Positions 47,962 to 56,009 of a stretch of DNA of 64,000 nt are shown piece by piece. Position 1 is the stretch's first letter. Every line of letters starts with the position of its first letter. The notes under the pieces were generated by a model. It ran no database searches, had not been told where the DNA came from, and was given only the letters and a program-made list of their open reading frames with translations. Both the position numbers and the translations under genes were made by a program. Source of the stretch: Mangrovicoccus ximenensis (GTDB taxonomy: Bacteria; Pseudomonadota; Alphaproteobacteria; Rhodobacterales; Rhodobacteraceae); assembly GCF_003056725.1 (NCBI RefSeq), contig NZ_QBKZ01000001.1, positions 915,922 through 979,921 on the forward strand. The letters are read 5' to 3'.

Positions 47962-48397
47962 CGGCGGCCCCGCGTCCGCCAGAGCAGCAGGGCGAAGACC
48001 GGGGCGCCGACCAGCGCGGTGACCACGCCGACCGGCAGCACCTGGCCCGGCAGGACCAGGCGCGACAGCACATCCGCGACCACCATGAAGACCGCGCCGG
48101 CCAGCGCAGAGGACAGGATCAGGCGCCCATGGGCCGGGCCGACGAAGAAGCGCGCGGCGTGCGGGATGACCAATCCGACGAATCCCACCGCGCCGACGAT
48201 GCTGACGACGCTGGCGGTGAGCAGGGCGGTGAGCGCCAGCAACTCGATCCGCACCCGCCTGACCTCCACCCCGAGCGATGCGGCGGCATCCTCGCCGAAG
48301 GCGAAGGCGTCTAGGGCGCGCGCCCGGTAGAGGCAGAGGGCCAGCCCGGCCAGCAGCATGGGCAGGGCCAGCGCCGCGTCCGGCCAGCGCACGCCGC
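47958..48397 (-). pseudogene. FecCD/BtuC-family iron-siderophore permease, C-terminal part
   Basis: About 146 codons matching the last four or five TM segments of FecCD/BtuC permeases: [60 protein letters not shown] and LVLPGQVLPVGVVTALVGAP. The family is about 340 residues, so the N-terminal half is absent. The residues just upstream are present next door, but inverted (next entry). It would have formed the membrane channel of a siderophore or haem importer. Confidence 0.85.
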
Positions 48398-48490
48398 CAG
48401 CTGTTCAATGCCGTGACATCCTTCGTCGTCACCTCCTCGGCCAGCGCCGAACAGACCCGCGGCATCCTGTTCTGGCTGCTGGGAAGCCTC
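48398..48490 (+). pseudogene. inverted 31-codon piece of the same FecCD permease
   Basis: On the plus strand the residues [20 protein letters not shown] then [11 protein letters not shown] are the segment that in FecCD proteins directly precedes GGxRWPD. Flipping 48398-48490 in place would restore a continuous permease frame on the minus strand. The left edge lies within a base or two of 48398; the right edge adjoins the ssb fragment. Confidence 0.75.
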
Positions 48491-48578
48491 AGACCTTGCC
48501 GCCATTCTGGAAGGTCCGCACCTCCGGGTCGCGCCCGAGGTTGCCGATCAGAATGACCTTGTTCACAGACCCCGCCAT
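48491..48578 (-). pseudogene. ssb: single-stranded DNA-binding protein, first 29 codons
   Basis: ATG 48578, preceded by AAGGAAGGGAG, opens [20 protein letters not shown] then RTFQNGGKV, the invariant N-terminus of bacterial SSB. Homology stops at about 48491 where the inverted FecCD piece begins. SSB is essential, so another complete copy must exist or this join is artificial. In relatives ssb lies next to a divergent lytic transglycosylase gene, as here. Confidence 0.8.
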
Positions 48579-48741
48579 GGGTTCTCCCTTCCTTGTCTTG
48601 GCTGCGGCTATCCTGTTACTTCAGCCGGCCGGAGGCGGCAAGCCGATGGGCGGGCATATGGGCCGGGTTCCCCGGTTCTTCTGGATCTTGAGGAAAGTTG
48701 AAGATATAAACCCGGCAAGAAAAACGGCAGGGGTCTTGTGC

Positions 48742-49353
48742 ATGCAGGCTGGATTTCGGACGAGCGCGGCCATCGCGGCTGCGGCCATAGGTTTGATTGT
48801 TTTTTCGGCGGCGGCGCAGGCACAATCGGTGTCCTCTGACCGCGGGCAGCTTTTCCGGCAGCAGACGAGCTTTCTCGACAAGCGCGGTGCCACCCAATAC
48901 GCCTATTCCGAGCGGCTGATGCCGCCGTCGTCCTGGGACGGCAAGCTGAGCCTGCCGCCCGCCCGCGGCGGCAATTCCAAGTACCGCAAAATCTACATGC
49001 CGATGGCTTCCGAGGCGGCGCGGCGCCACGGGATCCCCGAGAGCCTGTTCACCCGCCTGGTGCAGCAGGAAAGCGGCTGGAACCCCAATGCGCTGTCCCA
49101 CAAGGGGGCGATCGGGCTGGCGCAGCTGATGCCGGGCACGGCCCAGTATCTGGGCGTCGATCCGAAGGATCCACGCCAGAACCTGGAAGGCGGGGCGCGC
49201 TACCTGCGCCAGCAGTACAACCGCTTCGGCTCCTGGCGGCTTGCGCTGGCGGCCTACAATGCCGGGCCAGAGGCGGTGAGCCGCCATAACGGCGTGCCGC
49301 CCTACAACGAAACCCGGAAATACGTTCAGGCGATTCTCGGCGGCCTCGGCTGA
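48742..49353 (+). CDS. lytic transglycosylase (SLT domain)
   Basis: 203 residues: Sec signal (about 1-27, cleavage near AQA), linker, then a goose-type SLT domain (about 95-200). The catalytic Glu is in [18 protein letters not shown], with the family motifs [26 protein letters not shown] and [13 protein letters not shown]. It cleaves peptidoglycan glycan strands in the periplasm to form 1,6-anhydromuropeptides. Complete. The divergent ssb gene upstream is only a fragment. Confidence 0.92.
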   Translation: MQAGFRTSAAIAAAAIGLIVFSAAAQAQSVSSDRGQLFRQQTSFLDKRGATQYAYSERLMPPSSWDGKLSLPPARGGNSKYRKIYMPMASEAARRHGIPESLFTRLVQQESGWNPNALSHKGAIGLAQLMPGTAQYLGVDPKDPRQNLEGGARYLRQQYNRFGSWRLALAAYNAGPEAVSRHNGVPPYNETRKYVQAILGGLG

Positions 49354-49745
49354 CGGCGGGCAACCGTCCGCCGACATTTGCAGGCCCCCGATCGCGGCGG
49401 GCCTGTTCGACGTTCTCCATGACCGCTGATTGACGGCAGTCGGATCCCGGTGACATCCGGCAGCTCAAGCCCGTGCCTGCGCGGCCGGGTTGCCGCCGTG
49501 CGGGGCCGGGCTTGCCATGCCGGGTCCGCCCTCTCTGATTCTGTCCGCCAGCGCCCGGAGCATCGCTCCGGGAGCCGCATCCCGCCCATGGATACGGATT
49601 GTTCCATGATTTGGAAACAAAACATGGTTAACGGATGCAATTTAGTAAAATTATATATTAATAATTTGTTACAGATATTAGTTCGCACTTTAAGTAACTT
49701 TTGAGGGATTGTATTTTGAGCCGTGCAATTAAAGGGAGAGTTGTA
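49354..49745. other. 392-bp intergenic region with an AT-rich leader
   Basis: The first 240 bases are GC-rich and hold no supported gene. The last 140 (from about 49605) are AT-rich, including TTATATATTAATAATTTG, and probably contain the promoter and leader of the VPLPA-CTERM gene. An AAAGGGAGAG ribosome binding site ends the region. Confidence 0.4.
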
Positions 49746-50354
49746 ATGAACTGCATTTCGAGTGTTTTCGCGGCCGCTGCCCTCAGCCTGGCCGCTTCGG
49801 GTGGCGCGCTGGCGGCCACCTGCTCCGCCAGCGGATTTCCCGGCATCTCCGACAACGTCGTCGCGACGCCGAGCGGCACGAACAGCGGCTGCTGGCTGGG
49901 CGGCGACAGCCAGGACGGGGTCGGCGGCAGCGTGCTGGATGTCAACGCCGACGGGATGTTCGGCGTGTCCACCTGGGAGTTCCTGGGCAAGAACTTCTTC
50001 GTCTCCGGCGATGACGAATCCGGCACCTGGAACGTCGGAAGCACCATCTTCGACACGTATCTGGGCTTCATGATCGTGCTCAAGAGCGCCAACGAGAGTG
50101 CCAACCCGACGCCGGACAAGTATGTCGGCTATGCCTTCACCGCGCCGGACGGAACCTCCGGCACCTATGCGACGCCGTTCTCGAAGAGCGGGCCGATGGG
50201 CATCAGCCACTACTCGCTCTACGCGGTCAAGAGCGGCGGCTACGTTCCGCCGGAATGGCTGCGCAGCGAGGTGCCGCTGCCTGCGGCGGCGTGGATGCTG
50301 ATCTCGGGGCTGGGCCTTCTGGGCGCGGCCTCCGCACGGCGCCGCAAGGCCTGA
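49746..50354 (+). CDS. VPLPA-CTERM sorting-signal protein
   Basis: 202 residues: signal peptide (cleavage after ALA near 23), a Gly/Ser-rich extracellular domain with two or three cysteines (CSASGFPG, NSGCWLGGDSQDG), and a C-terminal tripartite sorting signal: VPLPAAAWMLISGLGLL followed by RRRKA. This is the VPLPA variant of PEP-CTERM, processed by an exosortase and usually linked to exopolysaccharide and biofilm surfaces in Rhodobacteraceae. The exosortase is not in the window. It has its own leader and a strong terminator, so it is monocistronic. Confidence 0.9.
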   Translation: MNCISSVFAAAALSLAASGGALAATCSASGFPGISDNVVATPSGTNSGCWLGGDSQDGVGGSVLDVNADGMFGVSTWEFLGKNFFVSGDDESGTWNVGSTIFDTYLGFMIVLKSANESANPTPDKYVGYAFTAPDGTSGTYATPFSKSGPMGISHYSLYAVKSGGYVPPEWLRSEVPLPAAAWMLISGLGLLGAASARRRKA

Positions 50355-50382
50355 CGCGCCTCCGGCCGTCCGGTCCGGTACC

Positions 50383-50423
50383 GAACGCCGTCCGCAGCTC
50401 CTGCGGGCGGCGTTCCCTTTTTT
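50383..50423 (+). terminator. strong intrinsic terminator after the VPLPA-CTERM gene
   Basis: GAACGCCGTCCGCAG pairs with CTGCGGGCGGCGTTC (50383-50415), followed by CCCTTTTTT. One G-T pair occurs in a 15-bp stem. Confidence 0.9.
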
Positions 50424-50564
50424 GCGGCAGCGCGCCCGTCCGCAGGCTCCCGCGTTTTCCGGGTCTCCGACTTCTGCCGCCTTGACAGGAAGTTATGTCG
50501 CGGCGACGCTTGGTGCGGGAGTGTCATGCGCCGCGGGGGCGGCGCATCAAACTGGAGGAACGGA

Positions 50565-50999
50565 ATGCAAGTCGGACAGATCCTCAAGTCCAAGGACGTG
50601 AGCGGCGTCATCACGGTGTCGCCGGACCAGAGCGTGGCAGAGGTGGCGGCGCTGCTGTCTGTGAAGAAGATCGGCGCCGTCATCGTCTCGGCCGATGGCA
50701 GCAGCGTCGACGGCATCCTGTCCGAGCGCGACATCGTCCGCGAACTGGGCCGCCGCGGGGCGGGCTGCCTCGAGGACCGGGCGCGGCAGATCATGACGGC
50801 CAATCCGTCGAGCTGCAGCAGCGCCGAGAACAGCGACGAGATCTTCGGCAAGATGACCGAGGGCCGGTTCCGCCACATGCCGGTGGTCGATGACGGCGAG
50901 ATGGTCGGTTTGATTTCGATCGGCGATGTCGTCAAGGCGCGGCTCTCCGAGATGGCGATGGAGAAGACCGCCCTCGAAGGCATGATCATGGGATTCTGA
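50565..50999 (+). CDS. two-CBS-domain protein
   Basis: 144 residues made almost entirely of a CBS pair: first CBS (about 8-65, ITVSPDQSVAEVAALLSVKK, GILSERDIVRELGRRG) and second (about 72-130, MTANPSSCSSAENSDEIF, HMPVVDDGEMVGLISIGDVV). CBS pairs bind adenosine nucleotides and report energy state; free-standing ones have unknown partners. ATG 50565 follows GGAGGAACGG; an in-frame ATG at 50526 is less likely. A TTGACA lies about 80 bases upstream. Confidence 0.88.
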   Translation: MQVGQILKSKDVSGVITVSPDQSVAEVAALLSVKKIGAVIVSADGSSVDGILSERDIVRELGRRGAGCLEDRARQIMTANPSSCSSAENSDEIFGKMTEGRFRHMPVVDDGEMVGLISIGDVVKARLSEMAMEKTALEGMIMGF

Positions 51000-51019
51000 C
51001 GGCCGGGGACCTGCGCGGC

Positions 51020-51499
51020 TCAGCGTTGCCGCGCGGTCCTGAACGCGACGATCCAGAGCACCGCCAGCGCCAGCGAGATCAGCGCATTGTAGTTCGGCAT
51101 GGTCAGGCCGAACATCTGCCAGGCGATCTCGTCGCAGCGCACCAGCGGCGCGGCCATGATTTGGTCCATCAGCTGGTCCGGGCTGAGCGCGCCGATCGGC
51201 CCCGAGGTGCAGGTGTTCGGACCTTCCCACCAGCCGCGCTCCACCCCGGAATGGAACACGCCCAGACCGGCGCTGACCGTCATTGCGGCAGCGCCGATCA
51301 GCGCGGGCAGGCGGGTGATGCCGGTGGCGGCGACGGTCAGCCCGAGAACCGCCCCGAGCGCATGCGGCCAGCGCTGCCACAGGCACATCGGGCACGGACT
51401 CAGCCCGCCGATATGCTGGAAGGCGAAGGCCCCGAGCAGGAGCGCGAGCGATCCCGCTCCGGCGGTCTGGGCGGCAAGGCGGGAAATCTTGGTCGTCAT
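51020..51499 (-). CDS. dsbB: disulfide bond formation protein DsbB
   Basis: 159 residues, four TM segments. The first redox pair is CPMC in GGLSPCPMCLWQRWPH, and the second periplasmic pair is CTSG and VRCDE (NTCTSGPIG, PLVRCDEIAW). DsbB reoxidises DsbA and passes electrons to ubiquinone. The stop lies 21 bases from the convergent CBS gene. The YqaA-like gene upstream is 19 bases away on the same strand, so the two may be cotranscribed. Confidence 0.92.
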   Translation of the reverse strand: MTTKISRLAAQTAGAGSLALLLGAFAFQHIGGLSPCPMCLWQRWPHALGAVLGLTVAATGITRLPALIGAAAMTVSAGLGVFHSGVERGWWEGPNTCTSGPIGALSPDQLMDQIMAAPLVRCDEIAWQMFGLTMPNYNALISLALAVLWIVAFRTARQR

Positions 51500-51518
51500 C
51501 GGGCTGTCCTGTTGGTCG

Positions 51519-52097
51519 TCACAGGTACTTCACTACGGCAAAGCCGCCGACAAGCAGAACGCAAAAGACGGTGAACATCAGTCCCAGGCGCTTTTCGATG
51601 AAATCCCGGATCGGCGGCCCGAACTTCCACAGCAGCCCGGCGACGATGAAGAAGCGCAGGCCGCGCGCCACGATCGAGGCCAGCACGAAGATCGCCAGCG
51701 ACAGGCCGGTGGCGCCGGAGGTGATGGTGATCACCTTGAACGGGAAGGGGGTGACCCCGGCGATCAGCACCGCCCAGGCGCCCCATTCATTGTAGCGCGC
51801 CTTGAACTCGTCGAAATATTCGAGCTTGCCGTAGAATTCCAGCACCGGGCGGCCGACCGTCTCGAACAGGCCCCATCCGATGTAATAGCCGAGCAGCGCC
51901 CCCGCCACCGAGGCAATGGTGCAGACTGCGGCGATCCTCCAGGCGCGGTGCGGCGCGGCGATGATCATCGGGATCATCAGGATGTCGGGGGGAATCGGAA
52001 AAACGGAACTTTCGACGAAGGAGACCGCTGCGAGCGCCCAGAGCGCATAGCGGGTTTCGGCCAGGCTCAGCGTCCAGTCGTAAAGCTTGCGGATCAT
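51519..52097 (-). CDS. YqaA/DedA-family membrane protein
   Basis: 192 residues of the VTT/DedA superfamily, short YqaA type. The conserved VSFVESSVFPIPPDILMIPM near the N-terminus and LIAGVTPFPFKVITITSGAT in the middle are diagnostic, with ARGLRFFIVAGLLW near the C-terminus. Probable phospholipid handling in the inner membrane; specific function unknown. The ATG at 52097 has a weak ribosome binding site. It is the second VTT-fold protein in the window, unrelated in detail to the TVP38 protein. Confidence 0.85.
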   Translation of the reverse strand: MIRKLYDWTLSLAETRYALWALAAVSFVESSVFPIPPDILMIPMIIAAPHRAWRIAAVCTIASVAGALLGYYIGWGLFETVGRPVLEFYGKLEYFDEFKARYNEWGAWAVLIAGVTPFPFKVITITSGATGLSLAIFVLASIVARGLRFFIVAGLLWKFGPPIRDFIEKRLGLMFTVFCVLLVGGFAVVKYL

Positions 52098-52257
52098 ACT
52101 CGGCACCCTGTTGAACGGATCCTCATTGCCCTTGCTTCCTGCCGCGGTCAATCTTGCTGCCGCGGCTTGTGCCACGCTGTCGCAGAAGGCGGCCGGAGGG
52201 GGCCGAGGCAGGGGAATCGCATTTGGCCCTGAGGTCCCGAGGCGCCGCGCTTGCAGC

Positions 52258-53028
52258 GACACCGCCACCGCCCGCCCGGTGGCGCAATGGATCGTCGACG
52301 GCGCCGACCCGACCATCGGCGCCGCGCTGAAATCGCTGCGCGCCATGCCGCTGACCGAGCTCTTCCGCCGCCCGCAGAATGCCGCCGTGCCGACCTTCGA
52401 GGTGGCGCTCTTCTACAATCCCGAGCAGCGCACCGAGGTGAACATCGTTCCCGGGCTGGTCGGCATCATCCTGACCATGACCATGGTGCTCTTCACCTCG
52501 GCCGCCATCGTCCGCGAAAGCGAGCAGGGCAACATGGAGATGCTGATCAACACCCCCGTCCGCCCGGCCGAGCTGATGCTGGGCAAGATCGTGCCCTACC
52601 TGCTGATCGGGCTGATCCAGGCCAGCCTGATCCTCGGGCTCGGCCGGATCATCTTCGGCGTCTCGATCGCCGGAAGCCTGTGGCTGCTGTTCTGGGGGAT
52701 GCTGCTCTTCATCGCGGCGAGCCTGTCGCTCGGCCTCGTGTTCTCGACCATCGCGAAGACCCAGCTGCAGGCGATGCAGATGACCATCTTCGTGGTGCTG
52801 CCCTCGGTGCTGCTCTCGGGCTTCATGTTCCCCTACGAGGGCATGCCGGAGCCCGCGCAATGGCTGTCCAACCTGCTGCCGGTCACCCATTTCCTGCGGC
52901 TGATCCGCGGGATCGTGCTGCGCGATGCCGGGCTCGCGGAGATCGCGCCGCAGATGCTGTGGCTCGCCGGCTTCGCGCTCGCCGGGCTGGCCGCCGCCTC
53001 GGCGCGCTTCCGCAAGCGGCTGGACTGA
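52258..53028 (+). pseudogene. ABC-2 type transporter permease (YbhR/YhhJ type), 5'-truncated
   Basis: About 256 codons of the C-terminal part: ARPVAQWIVDGADPTIGAA, FYNPEQRTEVNIVPGLVGII, VRESEQGNMEMLINTPVRPA, LGKIVPYLLIGLIQASLILG, LPSVLLSGFMFPYEGMPEPA and LSNLLPVTHFLRLIRGIVLR. Intact proteins have about 370 residues with an N-terminal TM and periplasmic loop, which are missing. Upstream of about 52258 the translation loses resemblance and there is no credible start codon. The stop at 53026 is natural. Confidence 0.82.
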
Positions 53029-53082
53029 GCCGTCCGGGACCGCGTTAACCCCGCGGTCAATCCGCTTGCGGCGCGGTCCGCC

Positions 53083-54102
53083 TCAGGGGGCGGTGAACCG
53101 CCAGCGCGTCACCTGCTCCGCGGCGCGGCCGCCCCTGACGAGGATCGACGGGAAATTCGGGTGGTTGCAGGCATCCGGCCAGCCCTGCGGCTCGATCGCC
53201 AGGCCGCAATAGGCGCCGTTGCGGCGGCCGTCATGGCCGGGCGCGCCGCCATCCCTGAAATTCGCGCCATCGTAGATCTGCACGCCCGGCTCGGTGCTCG
53301 ACACGGTCATGGTCACGCCGGAGCGTCCCTCCAGCGTCAGGATATCGGTCAGCGGGCGGCGCTGCTCGGCCAGGCAGAGATTGAGGTCGATCTGCGGATC
53401 CTGCCCGGGATGCAGCACGGTGCCCTGCCGGAAATCGAAGAAGCTGCCCTCGACCGGCGCGATCTCGCCGGTGACCAGCGAGCCCTCGCCCATGACGCAG
53501 CGCCGGTCCGCGGCGACGGTCAGCTTGTGGCCGTCATAGGTCTCGCCGCCATCGAGGTTCCAGTAGCCGTGATTGGCGAAATTCACGATCGTCGTGCGGT
53601 CGGTGGTGACCGCGAGGCGCATCTCCAGAACGCCCGGCGCGACCAGCGCATAGCGCACCGCAACGGCACGGTTGCCGGGAAAGCCGCCCTCGCCATCCGC
53701 AAGGCCGAGCTCGAGCGTCACCGAGATGTCGTCGAATTCGGCGATCTCCCACAGCTTGTTCTGCGTGCCCGCCGCCCCGGAATGCCGTGTATGCCGGCCG
53801 TCTTGGTTGCGCTCGAACGCGAAGGCCTCGCCGTCGATCACGGTCCGTGCCCCCGAGATGCGGTTGATCACCGGCCCGATCAGCGACCCGCAGGAGCGCA
53901 TCTCCGCGAGATAGGGCCCGACCGTGTCGGTGCCGATTGCCAGGCTGCGGTCGACGCCCCTGAGCCGCACCTCCTGCAGGATCGCGCCCTGGGTCAGGAC
54001 CGCCACGCCCAGCGTGCCGTCGGAGAGCACCACGCGTTCCACCGCCCGGCCGTCGGGGCGCGTGCCGAAGGGATAGAGGCCGGGGATCATCGATGCCATC
54101 AT
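53083..54102 (-). CDS. galM: aldose 1-epimerase (galactose mutarotase)
   Basis: 339 residues of the GalM family, which interconverts alpha and beta anomers of hexoses. Conserved segments: LTQGAILQEVRLRG, GPVINRISGARTVIDG, HTRHSGAAGTQNKLWE, the catalytic His in IVNFANHGYWNLDGG, and the C-terminal catalytic Glu in LAIEPQGWPDACNHPNFPS. Complete. It is followed (on the plus side) by an aldehyde dehydrogenase chimera, not by other galactose genes. Confidence 0.9.
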   Translation of the reverse strand: MMASMIPGLYPFGTRPDGRAVERVVLSDGTLGVAVLTQGAILQEVRLRGVDRSLAIGTDTVGPYLAEMRSCGSLIGPVINRISGARTVIDGEAFAFERNQDGRHTRHSGAAGTQNKLWEIAEFDDISVTLELGLADGEGGFPGNRAVAVRYALVAPGVLEMRLAVTTDRTTIVNFANHGYWNLDGGETYDGHKLTVAADRRCVMGEGSLVTGEIAPVEGSFFDFRQGTVLHPGQDPQIDLNLCLAEQRRPLTDILTLEGRSGVTMTVSSTEPGVQIYDGANFRDGGAPGHDGRRNGAYCGLAIEPQGWPDACNHPNFPSILVRGGRAAEQVTRWRFTAP

Positions 54103-54182
54103 GGTCTGCGCTCCGCTTGCATGGTCCGGCCCCGGTCTCGCCCGGAGCCGTCAAATTGTCCAAGAGCCTTGGCGCCGCAGGC

Positions 54183-54494
54183 TCAGCCGAGCCGCTTCCA
54201 CGCGGCGGCAAGCCCGGCCACCGTCATCGCCGCCTCGTCGGCCTCGAGCGCCGGAACGCCCTGGGCCGCCAGCGCCGAGAGCTGCCAGCCGGCCCAGCCC
54301 GAGGATTTGAGCGCGGCGCGGGCGGTCTCGACCGCGCGGTCGACCAGACCGGCATCCGCTTTCGGGATCGGCGGCAGGGCGCGTCCGTCCGAGGGGGCCG
54401 CGAGATCGAGCGCGGCTTCGCCGGCGACGAATTCCCCGCCGATGAAATGTGCGGTGGGCAGGGCCAGGTCGGCAGGGTCGAAGGCGAGGGACAT
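54183..54494 (-). pseudogene. aldehyde dehydrogenase N-terminus fused to the tail of another gene
   Basis: A 103-codon frame. Residues 1-70 resemble an aldehyde dehydrogenase start: HFIGGEFVAGEAALDLAAPS, then VDRAVETARAALKSSGWAG (in relatives ...A..S..WA...ERARV). After about residue 70 the sequence changes to LSALAAQGVPALEADEAAM, then TVAGLAAAWKRLG and stop. That tail resembles the C-terminal end of ADP-forming acyl-CoA synthetase-like proteins, but this is uncertain. The seam lies at about 54280-54285. No catalytic residues of either protein are present. Confidence 0.55.
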
Positions 54495-54736
54495 CGGGCG
54501 CTCCGGTCTCGTGGTTTCGGCTGGCTCCGTCCTAGCGCCCGGGCAGGGGCCGCGCCTATCGGCGGGGCGTGCTGGTCCGGTGGAAACCGCAGGCTGGACC
54601 TAAGGCGGGAGGGATTTGCCCGCGGCTTGGGCAGGACCGGCGCGGCGGAGGCCCCGGCTCTTCGGCCGGGGCGGGACAGGGCTTGCCTTCGGCGGTGCGG
54701 TCTGGTCAGTCATGTCTATACATTAAGAGGTGCCCG

Positions 54737-55837
54737 ATGCCCGACGACTCCCTGCTGCGCCCGGAACTGGCCGCGCTTGCCCCTTACAATGCCGGCCTGA
54801 CGATCGCGGAGATCGCCGCGCGGCCGGGCGTCACGCGGGTCGCCAAGCTCGGTTCGAACGAGAACCTGCACGGGGCCTCGCCGAAAGTGGCCGAAGCGCT
54901 GGCGGCGGCGGCGCAGGCGACGCATCTCTATCCCGATCCGCAGGGGCGTGCGCTGGCGGCGCGGATCGGCGGGCTGCTGGGCGTGCCCGCCGATTGGGTG
55001 GTGCTGGGCGACGGCTCCGAGGATCTGCTGAACGTGCTGGCCCGCGCGGTGCTCAGGCCCGGCGACAAGGTGGTGACGCTCTATCCCTCTTTCCCGCTGC
55101 ACGAGGATTACGCGCTGATGATGGGGGCGGAGGTCGTGCGGATCGGCGTGACGCCCGAGGGCCGGGTCGATGCCGATGCGCTGGTGGCGGCCATGGCGGA
55201 GCCGGTGCGGATGGTGCTGATCGCCAATCCGATGAACCCGGCGGGCGCGTGGCTCGACCCGGCGGCGCTGGAACGGGTGCTGGCGGCGCAGCGGCCCGGC
55301 ACGCTGCTGGTGATGGACGAGGCCTATGTGGAATATGCCGCCCATGGCGATTTCCGCTCGGCGGCAGAGGTGCTTGGCACGCATAAGCTGCCGCTTGTGG
55401 TGCTCAGGACCTTCTCCAAGGCCTGGGGGCTGGCGGCGCTCAGGATCGGCTTCGGCGCGACCAACGACGCGGAGCTGCGCCGCGGCCTCGACCTGGTGCG
55501 GACGCCGTTCAACACCAGCCATCTGGCGCAGGTCGCGGCGCTGGCGGCGCTGGACGACCCTGCCCATATGGAGGCGGGCGTCGCCGCGACGGTGGCCGAG
55601 CGGGACCGGCTGGCGGCGGAACTGGCAGGCAGGGGCCTGCGGGTGATGCCGTCGCTCGGGAATTTCCTGTTCGTCGATGCCGGGCAGCCCTCGGCAGCGC
55701 TGGCGGCGCGGCTCCTCGATCACGGCGTCATCGTCAAGCCGTGGAAGCAGCCCGGCTATGACAGCTGGTTCCGCGTCTCGGTCGGCCTGCCCGCGGACAG
55801 CGCGCAGTTCCTCGAGGCGCTCGACGCGGTGCTCTAG
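54737..55837 (+). CDS. hisC: histidinol-phosphate aminotransferase-like class I/II aminotransferase
   Basis: 366 residues of the HisC subfamily: KLGSNENLHGASPKVAEALA near the N-terminus, YPDPQGRAL, the PLP-phosphate region GDGSEDLLNVLAR, IANPMNPAGAWLD, MDEAYVEYA, the PLP lysine in RTFSKAWGLAALRIGFG, and the Arg in DSWFRVSVGLPAD. HisC makes histidinol phosphate, but paralogues act on aromatic amino acids; no other his gene is nearby, so the histidine role is inferred. ATG 54737 follows AAGAGG. Complete at both ends. Confidence 0.82.
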   Translation: MPDDSLLRPELAALAPYNAGLTIAEIAARPGVTRVAKLGSNENLHGASPKVAEALAAAAQATHLYPDPQGRALAARIGGLLGVPADWVVLGDGSEDLLNVLARAVLRPGDKVVTLYPSFPLHEDYALMMGAEVVRIGVTPEGRVDADALVAAMAEPVRMVLIANPMNPAGAWLDPAALERVLAAQRPGTLLVMDEAYVEYAAHGDFRSAAEVLGTHKLPLVVLRTFSKAWGLAALRIGFGATNDAELRRGLDLVRTPFNTSHLAQVAALAALDDPAHMEAGVAATVAERDRLAAELAGRGLRVMPSLGNFLFVDAGQPSAALAARLLDHGVIVKPWKQPGYDSWFRVSVGLPADSAQFLEALDAVL

Positions 55838-55849
55838 CCCCCTGCAGCG

Positions 55850-55942
55850 GCCCGCCGGACCGGGGAAGGCGGCGGCGCGGCGCGGCCGGCTGGCCAGCGG
55901 CGCGCCGGTACGGAAGGGCAGGCCGGTCGGATCGGGGATCAC
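55850..55942 (-). pseudogene. 5' fragment of an unidentified gene
   Basis: GTG 55942 has an excellent AAGGAGACC ribosome binding site and opens MIPDPTGLPFRTGAPLAS, then RPRRAAAFPGPAG, before running antisense into hisC. The good initiation signals suggest a real gene start cut after about 30 codons. I do not recognise the family. Confidence 0.3.
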
Positions 55943-55974
55943 GGGCGGGTCTCCTTGGCAGGCGGTCAATGAAC

Positions 55975-55992
55975 GGGGGCGGCGGCGCCCCC
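55975..55992 (-). terminator. terminator after the trimethylamine monooxygenase gene
   Basis: GGGGGC (55975-55980) pairs with GCCCCC (55987-55992). It lies 18 bases beyond the monooxygenase stop on the minus strand. Confidence 0.45.
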
Positions 55993-56009
55993 GCAGTCTT
56001 GGACAGGGA

